From Bacteroidales bacterium UBA6346 (GTDB lineage Bacteria; Bacteroidota; Bacteroidia; Bacteroidales; UBA932): a stretch of DNA of 13,279 nucleotides. Shown here in pieces: positions 1 through 6,476 of this stretch (positions are counted from its first letter, which is position 1; each line of letters starts with the position of its first letter). Location: positions 1 to 13,279 of the forward strand of contig DJSA01000121.1 of the NCBI GenBank assembly GCA_002438905.1, given 5' to 3'. A program made the translations under genes and the position numbers. The notes beneath the pieces are model-generated. The model was not told the origin of the DNA and did not search any database. It was given only the letters and a program-made list of their open reading frames with translations.

Positions 1-63
1 TTCCAAAAGAAATCTATACTCGGAAATTATTGATAAATCTGATGCAACTTATTTTTCATGTTT

Positions 64-795
64 CTAAAAAAGTTTCTTTTTGCTTGCGGTTGCCACAAAT
101 TCCTTCAGGTAGAACGGTTCGAAATATGCGACGTCTCTGAAGTGGCCTTCGTGCAGTTCTCGGAGAGCCGGTCTTAGCATTGCTGAGGCTTTCGGGCAGG
201 TCTGTAAAAAATGCGCATTCGGATGCTTGATGACACTCTCACATTTTGCCGCTCCGTCTCCGATGAAGAGAACCGGCCCCTGCGCGAGAATGTCGCTGAA
301 ACTTCCGCTGTCGATAATCTTTGCCTCTGTCTCGGTCTCTCGCGTTCCATTTCCATCGAACACTGCCGTGTAGACTTCCATACGGCGGGCATCAACCATC
401 GGCACTATGTGCTTGAACTGTACGGGGTGTCCCTTATCTTCCGATGATGCAGATGGTGTATCTGTTCTGTCGTGATCTTGAATCGCTTGATTGGTAAGCA
501 CTTCAAGCGTGCCGACGCTCAACAAGGGAATGCCGGCACCGAAGCACAGCCCCTTTGCCGTTGAGACCCCGACCCTTAGCCCAGTATAGGAACCTGGTCC
601 CTCGCTTATGCAGACCGCGCTGCAGTCCTTGAGCTGGCATCCGCGTTCTTTGAGCATCCCGTCGATGAATACGGCGGTCAGTGACGCATGTGCGCGGTTT
701 GCGGAACTCTCCCTATAGCAGACAATCTCCCCGTCTTCAGCAATTGCGGTCGAGCACAATGCCGTTGATGTCTCAATCAGTATGATTCTTTCCAT
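64..795 (-). CDS. tsaB: TsaB, tRNA N6-threonylcarbamoyladenosine (t6A37) biosynthesis protein
   Basis: This 243-aa protein is recognised as TsaB (YeaZ), the inactive ASKHA-fold partner of TsaD. With TsaE they transfer the threonylcarbamoyl group to A37 of ANN-decoding tRNAs in the cytoplasm. Visible signatures are the N-terminal ASKHA strand with IETS at residues 7-10, RAHAS near 34-38, and the hallmark GPGSYTGLR at 66-74 followed by a VGVSTAKGL helix. Length is typical of the family. I chose ATG at 795. A TTG two codons upstream (801) is in frame but would add only two residues ahead of the normal MERIILIETS beginning. It lies 36 nt downstream of the cvpA-like gene on the same strand and is probably cotranscribed with it. 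No clear terminator is visible in the 63 nt beyond its stop. Family assignment is firm; the operon is inferred. Confidence 0.95.
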   Translation of the reverse strand: MERIILIETSTALCSTAIAEDGEIVCYRESSANRAHASLTAVFIDGMLKERGCQLKDCSAVCISEGPGSYTGLRVGVSTAKGLCFGAGIPLLSVGTLEVLTNQAIQDHDRTDTPSASSEDKGHPVQFKHIVPMVDARRMEVYTAVFDGNGTRETETEAKIIDSGSFSDILAQGPVLFIGDGAAKCESVIKHPNAHFLQTCPKASAMLRPALRELHEGHFRDVAYFEPFYLKEFVATASKKKLF

Positions 796-831
796 ATTCA
801 AGGTAGTCCAGATGGTGCTTAATGATGTTTT

Positions 832-1335
832 CTATTTCCAAAAGAAAAGCTCTTTCATATAGGGAAATATTGCGTAGGACATAGATTTTAGCGGACCATA
901 GAATTTTGTTGATGCTAAATACTCATTCTTGACGAACGAAAATGTTTCGTTCAGAGCATCGAAAACCATAAGCAATATGCACAGAATCAGCAGACATTCG
1001 AAAACAGCGAGTATCGCACCGAGCAGCCGATTCAGCCAACCGAGCAGCACGACTTTCACTATCGTTTCCAGAACTTTCCCCAAAAGAGTAATACCCAGAC
1101 TGGTGACGCAGGAAATTAGGATGAACGCAATGATTCTCGGAACGTTGCCCTCAAGCGATGTCCATCCCGACAGCCACTGCCCGAGCGGTGCGGAAAACTT
1201 TACGGACAGCCATACACCGAGACACAAGGCCACCAGCGAGATCACTTGGGCGATGAATCCCTTTTTTATACCGATGCATAGGGCGGCCAGAAGGCAGGCC
1301 AGAACAATTATGTCGAATGCGCTAATACTTTCCAT
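832..1335 (-). CDS. CvpA family inner membrane protein
   Basis: This 167-aa protein is predicted to lie in the inner membrane with about four hydrophobic segments (roughly residues 7-24, 28-46, 67-87 and 98-126). It resembles the CvpA (colicin V production) family. Supporting marks are an N-terminal acidic residue entering the first helix (FDII at 7-10), GIKKGFIAQ near 22-30, and NRLLGAILA at 102-110, which corresponds to the conserved N-R-x-x-G turn of the family. The family has been tied to envelope homeostasis and colicin V export in enterobacteria, but its biochemical role is not settled, so I give no gene symbol. The start ATG at 1335 is the first methionine and precedes the first helix closely. 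It is the first gene of a two-gene minus-strand unit with tsaB. Confidence 0.85.
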   Translation of the reverse strand: MESISAFDIIVLACLLAALCIGIKKGFIAQVISLVALCLGVWLSVKFSAPLGQWLSGWTSLEGNVPRIIAFILISCVTSLGITLLGKVLETIVKVVLLGWLNRLLGAILAVFECLLILCILLMVFDALNETFSFVKNEYLASTKFYGPLKSMSYAIFPYMKELFFWK

Positions 1336-1411
1336 TGTTTTTGCGAAATATGAGAAGCTGTTTTAATTTTTCTCACATTTATTTTATTCATGAGTCCGGT
1401 AAAATCCTCTG

Positions 1412-1443
1412 CAAAAATAATCATTTTGTAATAACTCCACAAT
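1412..1443 (-). promoter_or_regulatory. Probable promoter of the cvpA-tsaB unit
   Basis: On the minus strand there is TATTTTTG at 1419-1412, a full match to the Bacteroidetes -7 consensus TAnnTTTG. It is preceded, after 20 nt, by ATTG at 1443-1440, a 3-of-4 match to the -33 TTTG element. Transcription would start near 1405, giving a leader of about 70 nt before the ATG at 1335. The leader contains a 6-bp inverted repeat (TGAGAA 1351-1356 with TTCTCA 1370-1375). The weaker -33 element lowers confidence. Confidence 0.55.
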
Positions 1444-1455
1444 TCATTATCTTTG
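1425..1455 (+). promoter_or_regulatory. Promoter of ileS (Bacteroidetes type)
   Basis: TTTG at 1425-1428 is separated by exactly 19 nt from TATCTTTG at 1448-1455. This is a perfect fit to the Bacteroidetes housekeeping sigma consensus TTTG-N19-21-TAnnTTTG. Transcription would start near 1462, leaving a leader of about 67 nt before the ileS ATG at 1529. I see no T-box or attenuator in that leader. The element overlaps the divergent cvpA promoter. Confidence 0.8.
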
Positions 1456-1528
1456 TCTGTTCAAAAAGTCGGTAGGCATGTGGCTGAAGGCTGTGGATAT
1501 AAGTTTTCGGACAAAAGAAATATAATAT

Positions 1529-4500
1529 ATGAAGTTCAGGGAGTACAAAGGACTGGATTTGGTCGATGTGGGAAACGAGATCCTCGAAAGGTGGAGGAAA
1601 AACCATGCGTTTGAAAAGTCTTTGGAGTTGCGTGAGGGCGCTCCGGAGTTCATTTTCTTTGAGGGACCGCCATCTGCCAACGGAATGCCCGGCATACATC
1701 ATGTCATGGCGCGTTCGATCAAGGATTCAATTTGCCGTTACAAGACGCAGAGCGGGTTCCGGGTCAGGCGTCGAGCAGGGTGGGACACACATGGGCTTCC
1801 TGTTGAACTTGGCGTGGAAAAGAAACTCGGAATCACGAAGGAGGACATCGGGACAAAGATTTCCGTGGAGGAATATAACGACACCTGCCGCAAGGAGGTG
1901 ATGAAATACACGAAGGAATGGGTGTCCCTGACTGAACGCATAGGCTATTGGGTGGATATGAACGATCCGTACATTACCTATGACAACCGTTACATTGAGA
2001 CGCTGTGGTATCTTCTTAAGGATATATACAACAAGGGCTTGCTCTACAAGGGCTATTCCATACAGCCATACTCACCGGCTGCCGGGACGGGCTTGAGCTC
2101 ACACGAACTGAACCAGCCGGGATGCTACCGCGATGTGAAAGACACCACGGTGACCGCACAGTTCGAGGTCATAAAGGACGAGAAGTCGCAGATTCTCTTT
2201 GGCTGCGAGACCATTCCAGTATATTTCCTCGCATGGACTACGACTCCGTGGACGCTGCCTTCAAACACAGCTCTCTGCGTCGGCCCGAACATTGACTATG
2301 TCCGTGTAAAATCCTTTAACCCCTATTCAGGCAAGCAGGCAATCTATGTCGTGGCTAAGGCTCTTGTCAGCGATTGGTTCAACCCGAAGGCTGCGGAAAT
2401 CCCGTTTGAGGACTATAAGTCAGGAGACAAACTCGTGCCATTCAGGATTCTTGACGGCGAGTTCAAAGGCAGCGAACTTATCGGCATTCACTACCATCAG
2501 CTTATCCCTTGGTTCAAGCCTGAGACTGATGGGGCATTTCGCGTAATCGGCGGTGACTATGTCACGGTTGAAGAGGGGACAACAGGTATCGTGCACATTG
2601 CTCCGACATTCGGTGCTGATGACAACAAGGTGGCTAGGCAGGCAGGCGTACCTCCGATTATGGTTATCGACCGCAACGGCGACCGCTATGCGCAGGTTGA
2701 CCGTCAGGGGCGTTTCTTCCGTGTGGAGGACATGGATCCGGGCTACGTTGCAGGATATGTCTCTTCGGACTATGCGGAATGGTCGGGAAGATACGTCAAG
2801 AACGCCTACGATTCATCCCTCGCACCGGATGCTCCCACTCTCGATGTTGACATTTGCATGATGCTCAAGTCGCAGGGTAAGGCATTCAGGATCGAGAAGC
2901 ATGTGCACACCTATCCGCACTGCTGGAGGACCGACAAGCCGGTGCTCTATTATCCGCTGAATTCGTGGTTCATCAGGACTACTGCGGTGAGGGATAAGAT
3001 GATAGAGCTGAATAATACTATCGTCTGGAAGCCGGAGTCAACGGGAACTGGACGTTTCGGAAAATGGCTTGAGAACATTCAGGACTGGAATCTCAGCCGC
3101 AGCCGCTATTGGGGGACGCCGCTCCCTATATGGCGTACTGAAGACGGCAAGGAAGAGAAATGCATCGGTTCTGTGAAGGAACTCTACGTAGAGATTGAGA
3201 AATCCGTTGCGGCTGGATTCATGGATTCCAATCCTTTGAAAGACAAGGGATTCGCTCCGGATGATATGTCAAAGGGAAATTATGACAGGATTGACCTGCA
3301 TAGGCCGTATGTCGACAATATATTCCTCGTTTCTCCATCGGGAAAGAAGATGACGCGCGAGACTGATCTTATCGATGTCTGGTTCGACTCTGGCGCCATG
3401 CCTTATGCGCAGGAGGGTCTTCGCAATCTTGGCAGCCCTGATTTTGGATGCACGGCGGACTTTATCGCGGAGGGCGTTGACCAGACGCGTGGGTGGTTCT
3501 ACACATTGCATGCGATCCATACTATGGTGAGCGGAACATGCGCATTTAAACGAGTGATATCCAATGGACTTGTGCTTGACAAGGACGGGAACAAGATGAG
3601 CAAGCGGCTTGGCAACGCAGTCGATCCGTTCGGCCAGTTGGACAAGTATGGTGCAGATGCCTTGAGATGGTATATGCTCACCAACTCGCAGCCTTGGGAC
3701 AATCTCCGTTTTGACGAGGCCGGCGTGGATGAGGTGCGCAGAAAGTTCTTCGGAACGCTATACAACACATACTCATTCTTTGCTCTATATGCGAATGTGG
3801 ATGGTTTCGATCCTGCGACAGAACCGGTTCCCTACTCTGAGCGACCGGAACTTGACAGGTGGATAATATCGCTTCTCAACACGCTCGTGAAGGATGTTGT
3901 TGCCGCTTATGAGGATTATGACGTGACCCAGGCCGGCCGTCTGATCCAGGAATTTGTCTGCGACCATCTGAGCAACTGGTATGTGCGGCTTGGCAGGAAG
4001 CGTTTCTGGGGAGGTGAGATGGACACCGACAAGATGTCGGCCTATCAGACGCTGTATGAGGTGCTGCTTTCCATATCGAAACTTGCAGCTCCGATAGCTC
4101 CGTTCTTTATGGACCATCTCTACCTCGACCTTACGGCTGGGGAGTCAGGGGACTCTCGTTCAGTTCACTATGTGCCTATGCCGCAGTATAATGAAACTGT
4201 CGTCGATAAGGATCTTGAGGAGAGGATGGAACTCGCGCAGAGGGCGTCGTCCATGGTGCTCGCGCTCCGTCGCAAGGTGAATATCAAAGTCCGTCAGCCA
4301 CTCTCGAAGCTCGTCATACCTGTCCTGAACGACAAGGTGAAGGAACAACTTGAAAAGGTGAAGGCTCTGCTTCTCGGAGAGGTGAACGTGAAGGATGCAG
4401 AGTTTATCCATGACACGGCGGGCATCATAACGAAGAAGATAAAGCCTAACTTCAAGACTCTCGGCAAGATATATGGCAAGCAGATGAAGGAAATTGCAGC

Positions 4501-4963
4501 AGCGTTCCCTCAACTTTCACAGGAGACCATAGCGGCAATAGAGGCCTCTGACGAATACACGCTGAGCCTTCCTTCCGGCGACGTGGTTCTGAAGAAGGGA
4601 GATTATGAGATTACTTCCGAGGACATGCCGGGTTGGCTCGTTGCCAGCGATGGTCCGCTCACCCTTGCGCTTGACATCACCGTCACTGACGAACTTCGCC
4701 GCGAGGGTACGGCACGCGAACTCATAAACAGAATACAGAACCTCCGGAAGGAAAGCGGTTTCGAGGTGACTGACAGGGTTCGTGTAGGCATTTTTGCCGG
4801 AGTTCCGGAGTTCCGTAAGGAAATTGCTGACGCGCTATCCACTTATGCGGATTATGTGGCCTCACAGACCCTTGCGGTCAGCGTGGGCATGGCTGACGCG
4901 CCGTCTGGAACCGATGTCGAATGGGGCGATGGGACGATCAATATAAGCGTTGAGAAGATATAG
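1529..4963 (+). CDS. ileS: Isoleucyl-tRNA synthetase, type 2 (IleRS2), with swapped GIHH active-site motif
   Basis: This 1144-aa class Ia synthetase charges tRNA-Ile with isoleucine. The Rossmann catalytic core begins with FEGPPSANG (45-52). At the HIGH position it has GIHH (residues 55-58) instead of HxGH. The CP1 editing domain shows WTTTPWTLPSN (236-246), a threonine-rich loop that handles misactivated valine, and APTFGADD with D364/D365 in the editing pocket. Next come NLSRSRYWGTPLP, then KMSKR at 689-693. The alpha-helical anticodon-binding domain starts around LDRWIISLLN. The C-terminus has no CxxC zinc ribbon as in E. coli IleRS and carries the long extension with RREGTARELINRIQ expected of eukaryote-like type 2 IleRS. 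The start ATG at 1529 gives the usual N-terminus. No frameshift is seen. Type 2 enzymes are known to resist mupirocin, and the swapped motif suggests stronger resistance (inference). Confidence 0.97.
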   Translation: MKFREYKGLDLVDVGNEILERWRKNHAFEKSLELREGAPEFIFFEGPPSANGMPGIHHVMARSIKDSICRYKTQSGFRVRRRAGWDTHGLPVELGVEKKLGITKEDIGTKISVEEYNDTCRKEVMKYTKEWVSLTERIGYWVDMNDPYITYDNRYIETLWYLLKDIYNKGLLYKGYSIQPYSPAAGTGLSSHELNQPGCYRDVKDTTVTAQFEVIKDEKSQILFGCETIPVYFLAWTTTPWTLPSNTALCVGPNIDYVRVKSFNPYSGKQAIYVVAKALVSDWFNPKAAEIPFEDYKSGDKLVPFRILDGEFKGSELIGIHYHQLIPWFKPETDGAFRVIGGDYVTVEEGTTGIVHIAPTFGADDNKVARQAGVPPIMVIDRNGDRYAQVDRQGRFFRVEDMDPGYVAGYVSSDYAEWSGRYVKNAYDSSLAPDAPTLDVDICMMLKSQGKAFRIEKHVHTYPHCWRTDKPVLYYPLNSWFIRTTAVRDKMIELNNTIVWKPESTGTGRFGKWLENIQDWNLSRSRYWGTPLPIWRTEDGKEEKCIGSVKELYVEIEKSVAAGFMDSNPLKDKGFAPDDMSKGNYDRIDLHRPYVDNIFLVSPSGKKMTRETDLIDVWFDSGAMPYAQEGLRNLGSPDFGCTADFIAEGVDQTRGWFYTLHAIHTMVSGTCAFKRVISNGLVLDKDGNKMSKRLGNAVDPFGQLDKYGADALRWYMLTNSQPWDNLRFDEAGVDEVRRKFFGTLYNTYSFFALYANVDGFDPATEPVPYSERPELDRWIISLLNTLVKDVVAAYEDYDVTQAGRLIQEFVCDHLSNWYVRLGRKRFWGGEMDTDKMSAYQTLYEVLLSISKLAAPIAPFFMDHLYLDLTAGESGDSRSVHYVPMPQYNETVVDKDLEERMELAQRASSMVLALRRKVNIKVRQPLSKLVIPVLNDKVKEQLEKVKALLLGEVNVKDAEFIHDTAGIITKKIKPNFKTLGKIYGKQMKEIAAAFPQLSQETIAAIEASDEYTLSLPSGDVVLKKGDYEITSEDMPGWLVASDGPLTLALDITVTDELRREGTARELINRIQNLRKESGFEVTDRVRVGIFAGVPEFRKEIADALSTYADYVASQTLAVSVGMADAPSGTDVEWGDGTINISVEKI

Positions 4964-5040
4964 TGAATGTTTTTACCGCATGACGGACTCCTGTTGTCAG
5001 GTGATTTCAGGAATCGTACATGGACTAATATAAATGGATT

Positions 5041-5460
5041 ATGGCAGAAGAAAAGAAAACGGTTGAGCCGGAAGCTCATGTCCGCTACAGTGATGAGGAA
5101 CTGCAGGAGTTTAAGAAAATAATTCTTGACATGCTTGCCAAGGCAAAGGAGGAATACAACACATTGCGTGCTGTGGTGACCCACGCCTCAAGCAATGACA
5201 TTGATGACACGGCTCCGACGTACAAGGCCATGGAGGAGGGGGCAAGTGCCCTGTCTAAGGAGGAGGCCGGCCAGCTTGCCCAGCGTCAGTATAAGTTCAT
5301 ACAGAACCTTGAGGCGGCTCTCGTGCGAATCGAGAACAAGACCTACGGGGTATGCCGTGTCACCGGCAAACTCATCCCGAAGGAGAGACTTCGCCTTGTT
5401 CCGCACGCGACTCTTACAGTAGAGGCAAAGGAGATGCTGAACAAGAAGCAGCAGCAGTAG
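5041..5460 (+). CDS. DksA/TraR-family protein with degenerate zinc site
   Basis: This 139-aa protein belongs to the DksA/TraR family, whose members bind the RNA polymerase secondary channel or act in related ways. Residues 17-100 are charged and helical, fitting the DksA coiled coil. Its tip carries D53-I-D-D56-T-A58, which has the DxxDxA spacing of the catalytic tip of E. coli DksA. The C-terminal globular region aligns with the DksA zinc finger (YGVC...GKLIPKERL...PHATLTVEAK), but only C105 remains. The other three zinc positions read T108, T126 and A129, so zinc is probably not bound. The gene starts 77 nt after ileS and ends 8 nt before lspA, so the three are likely one operon. Family membership is firm; an effect on transcription initiation is inferred. 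No separate promoter is visible upstream. Confidence 0.88.
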   Translation: MAEEKKTVEPEAHVRYSDEELQEFKKIILDMLAKAKEEYNTLRAVVTHASSNDIDDTAPTYKAMEEGASALSKEEAGQLAQRQYKFIQNLEAALVRIENKTYGVCRVTGKLIPKERLRLVPHATLTVEAKEMLNKKQQQ

Positions 5461-5468
5461 GACTCCTT

Positions 5469-6146
5469 ATGAGATTGAGTATATCCAAGGGCAAGTGGCT
5501 CATAGTGTTGGGCGTTGTCCTCGTTGTTATAGATCAGGTAATCAAGATACTCGTCAAGACGAACATGACTCTCGGCGAGCATTTTGATGTCTTCGGCGAC
5601 TGGTTCAAGATTTATTTCATCGAGAATGAGGGAATGGCATTCGGAATGAAATTCGGAGGTTGGATCGGCAAACTTCTCTTGTCGCTTTTCCGAATTGTGC
5701 TTTTTGCTGTTCTTGTGTGGTGGATTAACAAACTATGTAGAAAGCCTTCCACTCCCACCGGTGTGCTTGTGGGGCTCACGCTAATTACCGCTGGGGCGCT
5801 CGGAAACATATTTGACTGCTTCTTCTACGGACTGATTTTTTCCGAGTCTACTCCTTACGCTGTGGCTTCCTTCGGTGGGCATTATGCCCCGTTCCTTTTC
5901 GGTAAGGTTGTGGATATGTTCTATTTCCCGATTATAGACACGACGTGGCCGGACTGGATGCCATGGATAGGAGGCCGCCCGTTCAAGTTCTTTGAGCCAG
6001 TGTTCAATTTCGCAGACAGTTGCGTGACGGTGGGCACTTTCTACCTTATTTTCTTTCAATACCATTTCTTCGCGCAGGAGGGAGAAGAGGGTACTCAGGG
6101 CTCATCCAGAAAAGGGACCGAGACATCCGTGAAGCGCAAAAATTAG
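5469..6146 (+). CDS. lspA: Lipoprotein signal peptidase (signal peptidase II)
   Basis: This 225-aa inner membrane aspartyl protease cleaves signal peptides from prolipoproteins after lipidation. Hydrophobic segments lie near residues 10-29, 66-86, 97-115 and 186-200. Family motifs are D22Q with K26, NEGMAFG (53-59), GNIFD (112-116), and the two catalytic aspartates, D149 in GKVVDM and D183 in FNFADS. Compared with the E. coli enzyme, about 25 extra residues lie between GNIFD and VVDM, and about 15 between the catalytic aspartates. Cys117 stands where many LspA have Arg of the D-R pair. I chose ATG at 5469, since the frame is open upstream but the N-terminal membrane helix starts here. An AGGA lies 6 nt before it. 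Bacteroidetes make many surface lipoproteins, so this is an essential housekeeping role. Confidence 0.95.
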   Translation: MRLSISKGKWLIVLGVVLVVIDQVIKILVKTNMTLGEHFDVFGDWFKIYFIENEGMAFGMKFGGWIGKLLLSLFRIVLFAVLVWWINKLCRKPSTPTGVLVGLTLITAGALGNIFDCFFYGLIFSESTPYAVASFGGHYAPFLFGKVVDMFYFPIIDTTWPDWMPWIGGRPFKFFEPVFNFADSCVTVGTFYLIFFQYHFFAQEGEEGTQGSSRKGTETSVKRKN

Positions 6147-6163
6147 AAAAAAGCGAAAAAATA

Positions 6164-6194
6164 TTTGCAGAATGCTTCTTTTTAACTACCTTTG
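6164..6194 (+). promoter_or_regulatory. Promoter of tRNA-Ser (Bacteroidetes type)
   Basis: TTTG at 6164-6167 and TACCTTTG at 6187-6194 are separated by 19 nt, an exact match to the Bacteroidetes TTTG-N19-21-TAnnTTTG promoter. Transcription would begin near 6201, about 33 nt ahead of the mature tRNA 5' end; this leader would be removed by RNase P. It follows the lspA stop by only 17 nt, and no terminator separates them. Confidence 0.8.
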
Positions 6195-6233
6195 CAATCC
6201 TTTCTGGAAAGAAGGTAAGTCTGAAAAGATGAA

Positions 6234-6318
6234 GGAGAGTTGGCCGAGTGGTTTAAGGCGGCAGTCTTGAAAACTGTTGAGGTGAAAGCCTCCGGGGGTT
6301 CGAATCCCTCACTCTCCG
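6234..6318 (+). tRNA. tRNA-Ser(TGA)
   Basis: This is an 85-nt class II tRNA. The acceptor stem is GGAGAGT (6234-6240) with ACTCTCC (6311-6317), discriminator G at 6318. The anticodon stem GCAGT/ACTGT encloses the 7-nt loop CTTGAAA with anticodon TGA at 6268-6270. The long variable arm (GAGG...CCTC) is typical of serine tRNAs. The T arm holds TTCGAAT with a 5-bp stem. CCA is not encoded. It reads UCA and, depending on wobble modification, other UCN codons. Confidence 0.97.
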
Positions 6319-6325
6319 CTGATTA

Positions 6326-6340
6326 CCTTGAAAGTCAAGG
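6326..6340 (+). repeat. Short hairpin just 3' of tRNA-Ser
   Basis: CCTTGA (6326-6331) and TCAAGG (6335-6340) form a perfect 6-bp stem with a 3-nt loop, 7 nt past the tRNA discriminator base. It could help 3' end processing of the tRNA precursor. It has no T-rich tail, so it is not called a terminator. It may also be chance. Confidence 0.35.
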
Positions 6341-6352
6341 GTTTATGAGGAT

Positions 6353-6400
6353 AACGAACAAATTTACGTGCAGAAGTGAGTTTGTTCGTTTTTATTTTCT
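6353..6400 (+). terminator. Rho-independent terminator after tRNA-Ser
   Basis: AACGAACAAA (6353-6362) and TTTGTTCGTT (6381-6390) are a perfect 10-bp inverted repeat with an 18-nt loop, followed by the T-rich run TTTATTTTCT (6391-6400). The stem is A/T-rich and the loop long, so the hairpin is weaker than a classic terminator. Its position between tRNA-Ser and uvrA supports termination of the tRNA transcript. Confidence 0.65.
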
Positions 6401-6430
6401 CATTGTGGCTGTTCCTGAATTCTGTCTGCG

Positions 6431-6460
6431 TTTGACGGCGGTGGTTTGCCGATAAGTTTT
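6431..6460 (+). promoter_or_regulatory. Possible promoter of uvrA
   Basis: TTTG at 6431-6434 is followed after 18 nt by TAAGTTTT at 6453-6460, a near match to TAnnTTTG. Transcription would start near 6466, about 10 nt before the uvrA ATG at 6477. A second candidate box, TATACTTG at 6467-6474, lies too close to the start codon to serve it. The match is imperfect. No LexA-type operator was recognised. Confidence 0.3.
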
Positions 6461-6476
6461 TCATATTATACTTGAC

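Noticed and set aside
1..63. Terminator after tsaB
   Set aside because: The stretch is A/T-rich but shows no convincing stem on the minus strand.
1462..1528. T-box or attenuator in the ileS leader
   Set aside because: The leader is only about 67 nt, has no T-box sequence and no terminator hairpin.
5352..5468. In-frame N-terminal extension of lspA
   Set aside because: It overlaps the end of the DksA-like gene; the ATG at 5469 precedes the first membrane helix as in known LspA.
6240..6455. 71-codon open frame with a WFKAAVLKTVEVKASGGSNP-like start
   Set aside because: It is translation through tRNA-Ser and its terminator, a well-known false ORF.
6234..6476. tRNA-Ser as an integration site for a mobile element
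   Set aside because: No integrase and no second copy of the tRNA 3' end are seen; uvrA follows directly.
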